64,000 bases of DNA from Hypericibacter adhaerens. GTDB taxonomy: Bacteria; Pseudomonadota; Alphaproteobacteria; Dongiales; Dongiaceae. The stretch is from contig NZ_CP042582.1 of assembly GCF_008728835.1 (NCBI RefSeq), forward strand, positions 3,003,001 to 3,067,000, given 5' to 3'. Numbering within the stretch: the stretch's first letter is position 1; each line of letters starts with the position of its first letter. The notes under the pieces are model-generated. The model ran no database searches, was not told the origin of the DNA, and was given only the letters and a program-made list of their open reading frames with translations. This document shows, one piece after another, positions 7,385-15,396 of the stretch. Both the position numbers and the translations under genes were made by a program.

Positions 7385-8659
7385 TCAGGCCGCGAACTCG
7401 AAATGCTCCTGCTCGAACAGGGCGAGACAAGCCTCGACCACGGCGGGATCGTAGATCGAGCCGGAGCCGCGGCGGATCTCCTGCAGCGCGGCCGCAGGCC
7501 CGATCGCCGCGCGATAGGGCCGGTGCGAGGTCATGGCCTCCACGGTATCGGCGACCGCGAGGATGCGGGCCTCGAGCAGGATCTGCTCGCCGACAAGGCC
7601 CCGGGGATAACCCGACCCGTCGAAGCGTTCGTGATGCTGGCGAACGATCTCCGCGAGCGGCCAGGGGAAATCGACCTTGTTCAGGATCTCGTAACCGGCC
7701 TCGGGGTGCGACTTGATCATCGCGAACTCGGCCTCGGTCAGTCGCGACGGCTTGCTCAGGATCTCGCTCGGAATCTGGATCTTGCCGATATCGTGGCAGA
7801 TGCTCGCATGCTTGAGCCCTTCGCGGCGATGCCGGTCGAGCCCGATCCGATCGGCGATGGCGAGAGCCAGCACCGTCACCCGCTCCTGATGACCGGCGAG
7901 ATAGCCGTCGCGCTTCTCCACCATGGTGGCGATGGCGGCGATGGTCTGGCGCAACGTCGCCTCCAGGCCGAACAGGTGGCGCTGAAGCCTCGCTTCCGCC
8001 TCGAGGCGCTGGCTGATGTCGCGCCCGCTCGCCAAGGCGCCGATGATGCGCCCGACCGCGTCCTTGAGCGGCACGCCCTGGAACTCGAAGGGCAGTGTCG
8101 AGCCGTCCTTGCGCAGGATCGTCACCTCGAGCCCGATCTGCTGCCCCTGCATCACCTTCAGGAAGGCTTCGATGGTTCGCGGCCGATCCGCCGGCGCGAC
8201 GAAATCCTGCATGGGCCGGCCCAGTATGTCTTCGCGCGCATGGCCGACGATACGGGTGCAGGCGAAATTGACGGCCGTCACGCGGGCCTGCGGATCGAAG
8301 GTCACCACGGGATCGGAGAGCGCATCCAGCAGCTCGACCCGCTGCTGGTGCGAGGCCGCCTGCTCGGTGGACTGCGCCATGGCAGCCCGGTGACAGTATC
8401 GCGAAAGGACGTAAACCAGGCCCGTCGAAAGCCCGATGAAGAGGAAGGCCTTGTTCGTCTGTCCTTGCGCGAAGAACGTTTCGTCACCGGCGGACAGGAG
8501 CAACAGAAGACTGTCCGAGACCAGGACCCAGGTGGCGCCGATCACGAAATAGAGCGCCGCCGCGGCCACGGGCGTCAGCAGCAGCAGCCATCGTGTCTCG
8601 TTGGCGTCGAGCCTCCCATGGCTCATCCAGCCTCTGAATTGTTCTCCCAGGACCCTCAT
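7385..8659 (-). CDS. Membrane PAS/HD-GYP cyclic-di-GMP phosphodiesterase
   Basis: A 424-residue signalling protein. Two N-terminal membrane helices (about 24-50 and 70-88) are followed by a PAS sensor domain (about 105-218). The HD-GYP domain (about 235-405) has H289-D290 in HASICHDIGKI and HHERFDGSGYP at 342-352. HD-GYP proteins with these residues hydrolyse cyclic di-GMP. There is no GGDEF or receiver domain. The start ATG is the first in frame, and the upstream region is unusually AT-rich, which may hold its promoter. The input signal is unknown. Confidence 0.92.
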   Translation of the reverse strand: MRVLGEQFRGWMSHGRLDANETRWLLLLTPVAAAALYFVIGATWVLVSDSLLLLLSAGDETFFAQGQTNKAFLFIGLSTGLVYVLSRYCHRAAMAQSTEQAASHQQRVELLDALSDPVVTFDPQARVTAVNFACTRIVGHAREDILGRPMQDFVAPADRPRTIEAFLKVMQGQQIGLEVTILRKDGSTLPFEFQGVPLKDAVGRIIGALASGRDISQRLEAEARLQRHLFGLEATLRQTIAAIATMVEKRDGYLAGHQERVTVLALAIADRIGLDRHRREGLKHASICHDIGKIQIPSEILSKPSRLTEAEFAMIKSHPEAGYEILNKVDFPWPLAEIVRQHHERFDGSGYPRGLVGEQILLEARILAVADTVEAMTSHRPYRAAIGPAAALQEIRRGSGSIYDPAVVEACLALFEQEHFEFAA

Positions 8660-9136
8660 GCATTCGTCCCCTTGGCATTCGGCTGATGCGGACGCTCAGC
8701 CCTTTGGACAATCCTGTTGTGTTATTTGAGGGTCAGGTTTCGCCCGAATGGTAAACATAACGTGACTATTTTCGGAATTTGGTCAGTTAATCAATGATCT
8801 AGAAAAACCTAAAATACACAGTAATTTTATGTTGTTAGGGGTTTCTACCGAGGGCGGCCACGGGGGAGCCCTGCGACAAAAAAGCGAGCAGCCCCCCGAT
8901 TTTTTCACCCGTAACGGGCCACTCGGCCGTCGGATTTCGGCGCGAGGCCCCGGTCCCGGCCCCTCCGGTTCCCACCGTGAACGATCCAAGGGTGAGATAT
9001 CTGGCGGGCTCCAGGAACCGCCTCTCTGCCCCAGGAGTTGAAGGCGGAGCGGTCGGTCAATCGGCCGCAGACGCCGGCGCGTCGAACTCCGTTCTTTCCG
9101 CGTGGCCATATCGATGCCGTCGCACGGAGAAATGTC
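8660..9136. other. Intergenic region with AT-rich tract
   Basis: No convincing gene. Bases about 8745-8840 are strikingly AT-rich for this genome (runs such as ATTTTATG, AACCTAAAATAC) and probably contain the promoter of the minus-strand HD-GYP gene. A GGAAC-N17-AGTT variant lies at 9014-9039. Confidence 0.5.
9014..9039 (+). promoter_or_regulatory. Possible EcfG-type promoter (GGAAC-N17-AGTT)
   Basis: GGAAC at 9014-9018, 17 nt spacer, AGTT at 9036-9039. It is 98 bp upstream of the next plus-strand start. It differs from consensus at the first -10 base; weaker than the three exact sites. Confidence 0.4.
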
Positions 9137-9430
9137 ATGATCAATCCCACAGCTCGTGCCGTGGGCATCCCCTGGTACCGCGGCGAGGATTACCTGACGC
9201 TTCGCTCCCGAATGGTCGATGCGGCGAGCCTGCCGCCGGTCTTCGACCAGTGGCTGTCCGTCGCCGAAGAGCTGGAGCAGCGCCTTCGCCACGAGGGCCA
9301 CGTCGTGGAACGCATCTTCATCGACCATGATGCGTTCCTGGAATGGTGCAGGAAAAAGAACTGCGGCTGGGACGCCGACGCGCGGGCCCGCTATGTGGAG
9401 GAGATCGTCGCGCGCCGGCATTTCAACTGA
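9137..9430 (+). CDS. Conserved-looking hypothetical protein
   Basis: A 97-residue soluble acidic protein, not assigned to a named family. It reads MINPTARAVGIPWYRGEDY, then a helix VFDQWLSVAEELEQRLRHEG, a strand VVERIFIDHDAFLEWC and a C-terminal helix DARARYVEEIVARR. The alternating helix/strand pattern and codon use look like a real folded protein. The ATG at 9137 follows GGAG at 8 nt; an earlier ATG (9038) would add an unconvincing Arg/Pro-rich extension that overlaps the possible promoter. I recall similar small proteins in other Proteobacteria, but no function. Confidence 0.7.
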   Translation: MINPTARAVGIPWYRGEDYLTLRSRMVDAASLPPVFDQWLSVAEELEQRLRHEGHVVERIFIDHDAFLEWCRKKNCGWDADARARYVEEIVARRHFN

Positions 9431-9460
9431 TCCGCGCCCGCGATCCTCCCTGCTCCCCGA

Positions 9461-9485
9461 GGAACCGGGTCCCGCATTCGGCGTT
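9461..9485 (+). promoter_or_regulatory. EcfG-type promoter, exact match (GGAAC-N16-CGTT)
   Basis: GGAAC at 9461-9465, 16 nt spacer, CGTT at 9482-9485. All nine consensus bases match. It lies 108 bp upstream of the secreted Thr/Asn/Gly-rich protein gene. Confidence 0.75.
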
Positions 9486-9592
9486 CACGTCCACAAGCAC
9501 CGGCGTACGCGGCAAGCGCGCGCCCCACACGCCTCGTCTCGAGACAGGATTCCGGGGCCGGATCTCGGGGCGGCGATCCCAAGGAGGTTCGA

Positions 9593-10111
9593 ATGAAACG
9601 TCTTCCGCTACTTCTCGCCAGCGCGTTGATCGCGATCGGAACGAGCGGCGCGGTCTGGTCTCAAAGCAGCTCGTCGGGCGGCTCCAGCAGCACGGGCTCG
9701 ACCCTTGGAACCGGCACCGGAACCGGCGCACCGATGAGCGACACGACGGGTGGCGGCCCGCTGGGCAATAGCGTGCCGGACAGCGCCGCGAGCCCGACCA
9801 CGAACAATCCCGCAACGAGCACGAATACCAATCTGAACACCAACACCGGCGTCAACCCGCTGACGGGGACCAACACCAACACGGGCACCGTGGGCTCCAC
9901 CAGTACCGGCACGACGTCGCCCAGCGCGACCGGCACCAATACCGGCACGAACACCGGCGTCGGCACCACGACGGGCGGTGTCGGCGTCAGCACCGGCGGC
10001 ACCGGCTCCAGCTTCGTGAACTCGGGCAGCAGCCACATCAATACGGTCACGGGCACCGGCGGGGCCAATCCGTCGATCCCGGACAGCGGTGCCGACGCCG
10101 CGACCCCCTGA
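9593..10111 (+). CDS. Secreted Thr/Asn/Gly/Ser-rich low-complexity protein
   Basis: A 172-residue protein with a clear Sec signal peptide (MKRLPLLLASALIAIGTSGA, cleavage near VWS-Q or SGA-V). After it, almost every residue is Thr, Gly, Ser, Asn, Ala or Pro, with repeating TNTNT, TGTNTGT and GTGTG units. There are no Cys, Arg or Lys residues in the mature part. It should be an extended disordered chain in the periplasm or outside the cell. The Shine-Dalgarno AAGGAGG is ideal, and an exact EcfG-type promoter motif lies upstream. Function unknown; the repeats make the gene prone to length change. Confidence 0.8.
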   Translation: MKRLPLLLASALIAIGTSGAVWSQSSSSGGSSSTGSTLGTGTGTGAPMSDTTGGGPLGNSVPDSAASPTTNNPATSTNTNLNTNTGVNPLTGTNTNTGTVGSTSTGTTSPSATGTNTGTNTGVGTTTGGVGVSTGGTGSSFVNSGSSHINTVTGTGGANPSIPDSGADAATP

Positions 10112-10125
10112 GGCTCGGCTCCACT

Positions 10126-10158
10126 GGCGCCGGTCGCGAGCCTGTCGCGGCCGGCGCC
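10126..10158 (+). terminator. Stem-loop after the Thr-rich protein gene
   Basis: Arms GGCGCCGG (10126-10133) and CCGGCGCC (10151-10158) with an inner CGCG/CGCG pairing. It begins 14 bp after the stop codon. There is no U-tract, so intrinsic termination is uncertain. Confidence 0.45.
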
Positions 10159-10252
10159 CATCCGTGAGCGGCCGCCTCCATCCCATGAATTGAATCGGAC
10201 GAGAAACACGCTGGCGTTCTTGGCAGCCGAGTTCAGCGGCTGCTGACGAGCG

Positions 10253-10540
10253 TCAGTTGGGGCGTCGCTTCGACCGCGACGGTTTGGCGGGGGACGGGGC
10301 CGACTGGGAAGAGCCGGGCAGGCTTTCCGCCGTGAGATCCCTCAGATAGCCCGGCACGGAATCCTCTGTCAGCGCGCGCCCATATCGGCGCAGCAGCTCC
10401 GCCTGCTTCCGCAGCCTCATGGTCTGCGTGCGCAGAACGGGATCCCCTTTCAGATGATTCAAGACAAGCGCTTCATCGTCTGAGCCGAGACGACCTTCGA
10501 CGAAATCCTGCAACATTCGCCGGGTGACGCGCCGCGGCAT
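10253..10540 (-). CDS. Anti-sigma-factor-like small soluble protein
   Basis: A 95-residue protein resembling the cytoplasmic N-terminal part of ECF anti-sigma factors. It has TRRMLQDFVEGRLGSDDEA, then LNHLKGDP, a long helix TQTMRLRKQAELLRRYGRAL, and the EDSVPGYLRDL motif, which parallels the EPVP-R-L motif of those proteins. There is no transmembrane helix and no Cys/His zinc motif; the C-terminus is a basic Ser/Pro/Lys tail. It is divergent from an EcfG-like sigma gene across 542 bp. Binding to that sigma factor is an inference. It is not a clear NepR. Confidence 0.65.
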   Translation of the reverse strand: MPRRVTRRMLQDFVEGRLGSDDEALVLNHLKGDPVLRTQTMRLRKQAELLRRYGRALTEDSVPGYLRDLTAESLPGSSQSAPSPAKPSRSKRRPN

Positions 10541-11082
10541 TGCCGATCAAACCGTTGTCGCTTTCATGGGCACCATCGTATCTCGGCTGCACTGTCCCTT
10601 TAATTTGCATGCAATCGCACGCCGCAACCACAGCATTTGACAGTGGGATCGCGTTCCAACCTTCGCCGAATTACAACCTTTTGGGGGCATTTCCGCAAAA
10701 ATTTTGAACCATGCTCATTTTTCTCTAGAGCGTTTTCGTAGAATATGATTTGCTCTCTTGTCGCTGCCGTCAACTTAGAGGCAAGCGAGCGCGCCGGAGA
10801 CGGATCGTCTCGGCAATTCATTTGAAATCCTCGGTACCTTGGCGAGATCGGGGTTTTTGCATGAATAACTGCGCTGCGATGATGATACGGACACTGTCGG
10901 GATCGTCGGCGGCTGGTTCGCGTGGCTTGGCGAAGCCCGCAACCGCGCCGGCAGGTCGCGATCCAACGGTGCAGGTTTTCGTAAACACAACTTCACGTTG
11001 TTCAATCGGAACGTCTCCCATCAACACGCAGCCGCCGAATGAGGGGGGTCCGGCGGCGTTGGAAACAGCGGGCGGTGTCGAC
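10541..11082. other. Intergenic region between anti-sigma-like and sigma genes
   Basis: No supported gene. Bases about 10590-10770 are AT-rich relative to the surroundings and probably hold divergent promoters. A GGAAC occurs near 11018 but without a correctly spaced CGTT. Confidence 0.5.
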
Positions 11083-11730
11083 ATGTCCGAACATCCTTCT
11101 TTCGACTTCGCGCAGGAACTGATGGCCGCGGCCCCGGCCCTGCATCTCTATGCCCGCTCTCTCACCCGTAAGCCCGATGCGGCCGAGGATCTTCTTCAGG
11201 ACACGCTCCTGCGCGCCTGGGCGGGCCGACGCCACTTCACGCCCGGCACGAGCTTCCGCGCCTGGGTTTTCACGATCATGCGCCACCGGTTCCTCGATAT
11301 CTGCCGGAGGAACCGAAGCGTCGATCTGGATCTCGAGGGGCAGGCGGATCATCCCTCGCTGAGCACACCGGCGCATCAGGAGCTGGGCGTCGAGCTGCGG
11401 GAAATGGCCCAGGCCTTCTGGCGCCTGTCGGGAGACCACCGGGAAGTTCTTCTGCTCGTGGGCGTGATCGGCCTCAGCTACGACGCGGCCGCGGCCGTCC
11501 TGGGCTGCCGCCTGGGCACGGTCAGAAGCCGGCTCTCGCGGGCGCGCGACCAGTTGCAAGCCCAGATCGAGCATTTCGGAGAGCCGGTCCCGGACGAAGA
11601 GAGGACAAAGGAGAATGGCGACGACTGCCTCGCCCGGCTGTTGAGCGACCGGGACGCCTTGCTGGACCGCTCGGAAAGATATGCACGCAGCCATCGGCTT
11701 GCAGGAGCCACGCGGACCAACGTCGATTGA
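11083..11730 (+). CDS. ECF sigma factor, EcfG-like
   Basis: A 215-residue RNA polymerase sigma factor. Region 2 (about 17-80) has YARSLTRKPDAAEDLLQDTL and FRAWVFTIMRHRF. Region 4 (about 105-160) has LSGDHREVLLLVGVIGLSYD and GTVRSRLSRAR. These resemble the EcfG (ECF15) general-stress family. A tail of about 55 residues follows region 4. A longer reading from 10750 is open but has no sigma homology, so the ATG at 11083 was chosen, although its Shine-Dalgarno is weak. EcfG factors are normally released by PhyR/NepR; neither is seen in this window. It is the likely reader of the GGAAC-N16-CGTT sites nearby (inference). Confidence 0.85.
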   Translation: MSEHPSFDFAQELMAAAPALHLYARSLTRKPDAAEDLLQDTLLRAWAGRRHFTPGTSFRAWVFTIMRHRFLDICRRNRSVDLDLEGQADHPSLSTPAHQELGVELREMAQAFWRLSGDHREVLLLVGVIGLSYDAAAAVLGCRLGTVRSRLSRARDQLQAQIEHFGEPVPDEERTKENGDDCLARLLSDRDALLDRSERYARSHRLAGATRTNVD

Positions 11731-11760
11731 TCCAGTCGTAACCGGATCGGGAGCCGTCAG

Positions 11761-12060
11761 ATGTCGATCTTGCGGGATTTTGGAATCACGATTGCCGCGG
11801 GTGGCGCCACCCTGCTGCTGCTGGAGCTGTTCAGCCCCGCCGCCCCGCTCCAGGAGTTGCCGCTGGGCGACGTTGCGAGCTCCTTGAACTGGCCGATCAT
11901 CAAGGTGATCGGCGGCGTGAGCGCTCTGGTCCTTGGCGCCTGCATGGCCATCCAGCCGCCGCGATTGATGGCCGCCGTCTCAGAGCGCGATGAACGTTCC
12001 AGCGTTCAGCCAGGCGCGCAAGAGCTGCGATCCGTCATTCCCGAGCACGACCAGGGCTGA
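11761..12060 (+). CDS. Small membrane protein
   Basis: A 99-residue protein of unknown function. Two hydrophobic helices (about residues 8-26, ITIAAGGATLLLLELF, and 45-65, WPIIKVIGGVSALVLGAC) are joined by a short loop. The polar C-terminal tail (about 30 residues) carries several Glu/Arg. It starts 30 bp after the sigma factor gene on the same strand, preceded by GGGAG, and may be cotranscribed with it. No family is recognised. Confidence 0.6.
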   Translation: MSILRDFGITIAAGGATLLLLELFSPAAPLQELPLGDVASSLNWPIIKVIGGVSALVLGACMAIQPPRLMAAVSERDERSSVQPGAQELRSVIPEHDQG

Positions 12061-12140
12061 TCGCAGCGATGAGGAAAGGCATCGTTGTCGATCCGAGCAT
12101 GCCCGATAGGCGGTCCGTCGCCATGAAACGCTTCACCGAG

Positions 12141-12164
12141 GGAACCAAATCGGTGTGACGCGTT
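12141..12164 (+). promoter_or_regulatory. Weak EcfG-like motif (GGAAC-N15-CGTT)
   Basis: GGAAC at 12141-12145 and CGTT at 12161-12164, with a 15-nt spacer, one base short of the usual 16-17. It is 82 bp upstream of the next gene. Low confidence. Confidence 0.3.
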
Positions 12165-12245
12165 GTCATTCCACCTCTTCCGTTGTCTGCCGATCAAAGG
12201 CGCCGAGGAAGTCGCCGCGCCGCCTAGCCAGAGATAGAGGTTGCC

Positions 12246-12593
12246 ATGTCTGGGATTGAAGAGTTCGAAAGCCGGATTCACGCGGCCGAGACCATGCTGC
12301 AGGCGATGTTCTGCACGGTGACGGCCGACCTGATCCTGTTCCAGGCCGCCGTGCAGGCGCTGCGCGAAGAGGGTATCCTGACGGACAAGATGGTCGATCG
12401 CATCGCGATCGACGCCCATATCCGCCTTCAGCAGTTCGACGATACCGCGCTCAGCAAGCCGATGGCGGCGGAGATCGCCGCGCAGCTGGACGGCTTGGCG
12501 GAACGCCTGCGCGCCGCCGCTCCCTCCCGTCCCGTGATCGACCGTCCGGCGAGCGCCGTCGGCACCAGCGCACGAGCGGCGCCCAGCCGGTAA
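12246..12593 (+). CDS. Hypothetical helical protein
   Basis: A 115-residue soluble protein, family not recognised. Residues 1-90 look all-helical (EEFESRIHAAETMLQAMFCTV, ILFQAAVQALREEGIL, AAEIAAQLDGLAERLRAA), followed by a Pro/Ala/Ser-rich tail. No signal peptide or membrane helix. The ATG follows AGAGG at 7 nt. A weak EcfG-like motif upstream hints that it belongs with the stress genes on its left. Confidence 0.65.
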   Translation: MSGIEEFESRIHAAETMLQAMFCTVTADLILFQAAVQALREEGILTDKMVDRIAIDAHIRLQQFDDTALSKPMAAEIAAQLDGLAERLRAAAPSRPVIDRPASAVGTSARAAPSR

Positions 12594-12847
12594 TACATCC
12601 GTCACATAAGAGGGCGAGCAGCCCCAAGGGCCGGGCTTCGAGGGATCGAGCCCCCGCGCCCCAGGCACGAGTAAAGCCCTGCCTTTCCTGGATTCCCCGG
12701 CTTCGGTATCGTTCGGGATGACGGTGCCGGGTGGGGAACGTCGCTGCTCATCTTCGCCAGCAAATGCAGATGCCTCATATCCGCCGGCCCCGTGATGCCG
12801 GTGGCGTTCTTCCGGCCGAACGGCAGGAGAACGGATACGCGCGTGGG

Positions 12848-13783
12848 ATGGTGATGGATTCTCAGGTCGACCGGCCGCTCGATCACATACTGCAACGAGT
12901 CCGGTGTCAGCCGACGCCGTCGCCGGATGCCACGATATGCATGATCGTGGCGCGCAATGAGGAGCTCAGGCTTCCCGATTGTCTCCGCCATCACAGAAAA
13001 CTCGGCGTCGACAGGTTTGTGATCGTCGACAACGATTCAAGCGACGGGACTTCGTCCTATCTCCGTCAGCAACCCGATGTCGATTTGTGGTCCACAAGGA
13101 ATTCTTACGGTGAATCCGGATTTGGTGGCTGGTGGTATTACTCTCTGGCGGAACAATACGGGTTCGGGCGTTGGTACCTCTTGATCGATGCCGACGAGCT
13201 GCTCGTATATCCCGACATGGAAAATCGCGGTCTTCGCGATGTGGCGCGAAGACTGACGGAACTCGGCGTCTACGCGATGCGCGCGCCGATGATCGACATG
13301 TATCCCGACAAACCGCTGGACAGCATCGAGTACCGGGCAGGCGACAGCCTGATCGAGGCCTGCCCGTTTTTCGACGGCGACAGCTACTACATCATCCAAT
13401 CCCAGAAGGGCCGGACTCTCATGCGGGGAGGACCCCGGCAACGTTTGCTTTCGACCGAGGAACGGCCGTTTACGGTTTCTCTCGAGAAGTTTCCGTTTCG
13501 GTTCTGGGTGGATGGAACGCCGTTTCGGCATCACGCCTCGCCGTTCCCCACGCTGAGGACCCCGCCCATCGGGGCGCTTCTCCACTTCAAATTTCTCGAT
13601 GATCTCGGATCGCGGATCGACGCTGCCGTCAGCGAAGGGGAACATTGGAACGGAGCGGCGGAATATATTCGATACAAAGAAAAGTACGAGGCCCTGAGAT
13701 CCCCGTTCTACGAAGGCAGTGCGAGATACGAAGGCCCGGACTCCCTCGTCAGGCGCGGCATCATTGCCCGGTTTCCGTGGTGA
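12848..13783 (+). CDS. Glycosyltransferase family 2-like protein
   Basis: A protein of about 311 residues. It has the GT-A nucleotide-sugar fold: ICMIVARNEELRLPDCLRHH, then FVIVDNDSSDGT, and the metal-binding DxD in LLIDADELL. The second half (SYYIIQSQKGRTLMRGGPRQ, FRHHASPFPTLR, LLHFKFLDD) matches the GT2/GT92-like proteins that begin with a conserved MVARNE. The reading frame is open to 12731; the ATG at 12848 or 12854 is preferred because family members begin shortly before ICMIVARNE. Base composition is visibly less GC-rich than its neighbours, and it stands alone next to a tRNA gene, suggesting acquisition by transfer. The acceptor is unknown. Confidence 0.78.
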   Translation: MVMDSQVDRPLDHILQRVRCQPTPSPDATICMIVARNEELRLPDCLRHHRKLGVDRFVIVDNDSSDGTSSYLRQQPDVDLWSTRNSYGESGFGGWWYYSLAEQYGFGRWYLLIDADELLVYPDMENRGLRDVARRLTELGVYAMRAPMIDMYPDKPLDSIEYRAGDSLIEACPFFDGDSYYIIQSQKGRTLMRGGPRQRLLSTEERPFTVSLEKFPFRFWVDGTPFRHHASPFPTLRTPPIGALLHFKFLDDLGSRIDAAVSEGEHWNGAAEYIRYKEKYEALRSPFYEGSARYEGPDSLVRRGIIARFPW

Positions 13784-13998
13784 GGAATCGCGGCGGACCG
13801 GCGATCGAGCGATGGATCGTCGGGTCGATCGCAACGATCCGCGGCTCGCTTCACGATTCATCCCGATGCGGCGCGGGCCGGCGCGAAGGCACCGGAAGCG
13901 GCCCGTCATGCGAGCGCTCGCCCTTCCCCATGCCGCCCCGGATCGCAAGGCCCGGGGCCCCGGTCAGCTCTGCCATGTCTTGAACGATTGGGGGAAAA

Positions 13999-14075
13999 TG
14001 GTCGGAGCGACAGGATTTGAACCTGCGACCCCCAGACCCCCAGTCTGGTGCGCTACCAGGCTGCGCCACGCTCCG
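13999..14075 (-). tRNA. tRNA-Pro (GGG)
   Basis: A 77-nt cloverleaf including encoded CCA. Acceptor stem CGGAGCG/CGCTCCG with discriminator A. D-arm GCGCAGCCTGGTAGCGC. Anticodon stem CCAGA/TCTGG with loop CTGGGGG gives anticodon GGG. T-arm GCAGGTTCAAATCCTGT. No intron. Confidence 0.95.
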
Positions 14076-14182
14076 ACGACCCTGGGGCGCCCTTATAGCG
14101 GCCCGCCCGGGTCCAGGCAACCATCGCTGCCCTGCGGCAAAAACCCCGCGGAAAATCGTCCGGGAAACCTCGATAAAACGGT

Positions 14183-14731
14183 TCAGCCCAGCAGGCGCGC
14201 CAGGCGGTTGCGGAGGTCCGTCAGCTCCTCGATCGCGTTCTCGATGAGCTCGCGACGATGGGTTTCCGGATCGGCCGTCTCCGCCGCTGCAGGCGGTGCC
14301 GTGACGGCGTCCAAAAGGTCGGGCTCGGCCGCCGGCTCATGCTCCGCGACCGGGAGTTCCGCAGGCTCGGCCGTCTCCGCAGCCGCCATCTCCTGGGCAC
14401 GGGAGCGGAACACGCCTTCGCGCATCAGCCGCTGCACGCCCTTGATCGTGTAGCCCTCTTCATAGAGCAGCTTGCGGATCGCCCGCAGCAGATCGACATC
14501 CTCGGGCCGGTAATAGCGGCGCCCCCCGCCCCGCTTCAGCGGGCGCACCTGGGAGAACTTGGTTTCCCAAAACCGCAACACATGCTGCGGCACATCAAGC
14601 TCGGTCGCCACTTCGCTGATGGTGCGGAAGGCGCTCGCGGATTTCTCATTGCGGCGAGCGCCTGCGTCCCGGCTCTCGGCCGGGAGGGCGTTCTCCGCCT
14701 CATGGCGACGCTGCGGTTGCGGCAGCGGCAT
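14183..14731 (-). CDS. MerR family transcriptional regulator
   Basis: A 182-residue regulator. An N-terminal winged helix (about 33-105) carries the MerR pattern [22 protein letters not shown], then [28 protein letters not shown]. The second half is Ala/Glu-rich, ending with a helix ([18 protein letters not shown]) that may form the dimer coiled coil. There is no metal-binding Cys set. The start overlaps the ihfA stop as TGATG, an arrangement common in alphaproteobacteria. Its targets are not known. Confidence 0.9.
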   Translation of the reverse strand: MPLPQPQRRHEAENALPAESRDAGARRNEKSASAFRTISEVATELDVPQHVLRFWETKFSQVRPLKRGGGRRYYRPEDVDLLRAIRKLLYEEGYTIKGVQRLMREGVFRSRAQEMAAAETAEPAELPVAEHEPAAEPDLLDAVTAPPAAAETADPETHRRELIENAIEELTDLRNRLARLLG

Positions 14732-15051
14732 CAGTCAGCCTCTTTCGGCGCCGTCTCGGGGCTGCCCCCGTTCACGCGATGCTTGAGGACATGCGAGGCC
14801 CGGAACACCAGCACCTTGCGCGGCTTGATCGGCACTTCCTCGCCGGTCTTCGGGTTCCGCCCGATGCGCTGTCCCTTCTGGCGAACCATAAAGGTACCGA
14901 ATGACGAGATTTTCACAGTCTCGCCCTTCGCCAGCGTATCGGCGATCTCCTTCAGCACCGTCTCCACCAGATCAGCCGACTCATTCCGTGACAAGCCGAC
15001 CTCTTGGTAGACGGCTTCGCTGAGTTGGGCTCGGGTGACCGTGTTGCTCAT
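14731..15051 (-). CDS. ihfA: Integration host factor subunit alpha
   Basis: A DNA-bending protein of 106 residues that pairs with IHF-beta. Features: [39 protein letters not shown], the conserved beta-arm [17 protein letters not shown], and [11 protein letters not shown]. An earlier ATG at 15105 adds 18 residues lacking similarity, whereas GGGGG precedes the ATG at 15051. It is translationally coupled with merR downstream and lies downstream of plsX-fabH, the usual alphaproteobacterial order. Confidence 0.95.
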   Translation of the reverse strand: MSNTVTRAQLSEAVYQEVGLSRNESADLVETVLKEIADTLAKGETVKISSFGTFMVRQKGQRIGRNPKTGEEVPIKPRKVLVFRASHVLKHRVNGGSPETAPKEAD

Positions 15052-15396
15052 GGCATTCCCCCGTTCTTCATCCAAAACGCTAGCGCGCGGCGAGAAACCA
15101 GTCAATTACAGGAGGATCGGCCTCGCTCTTGAACCTCGATGGGCGATCACGAATCCAACCCACGAGCGAATCCCGTTAACCATGATGCATGGGCTTGTTC
15201 GGACGGTCTAATCCTCTTCGGGACCCCGCCTGTGTCATCACCGGGGCAGCCCCATGTCCGACTCGGGACGGATCTGTTTCAGGAAGTAAGTGGATAAGAC
15301 ACGGGATAACTCGCCCGGCGACGGCCCGGCGGGAGGCCTCGGAGGCAACAGGGACGAGGGTCGGACCCGGCCGACAGCCGGGGCGGGAAATCCGGC
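15052..15396. other. Intergenic region between fabH and ihfA
   Basis: 345 bp with no supported gene. Probably contains the ihfA promoter (minus strand). No strong hairpin with a T-tract was seen. Confidence 0.5.

Noticed and set aside
9660-10060. Short repeats that might look like a CRISPR or VNTR array
   Set aside because: The repeats are short codon-phased units within a coding frame with a signal peptide; there are no spacers or cas genes.
11018-11045. GGAAC upstream of the sigma factor as an autoregulatory EcfG promoter
   Set aside because: No CGTT at 15-18 nt spacing; the downstream sequence does not fit the -10 element.
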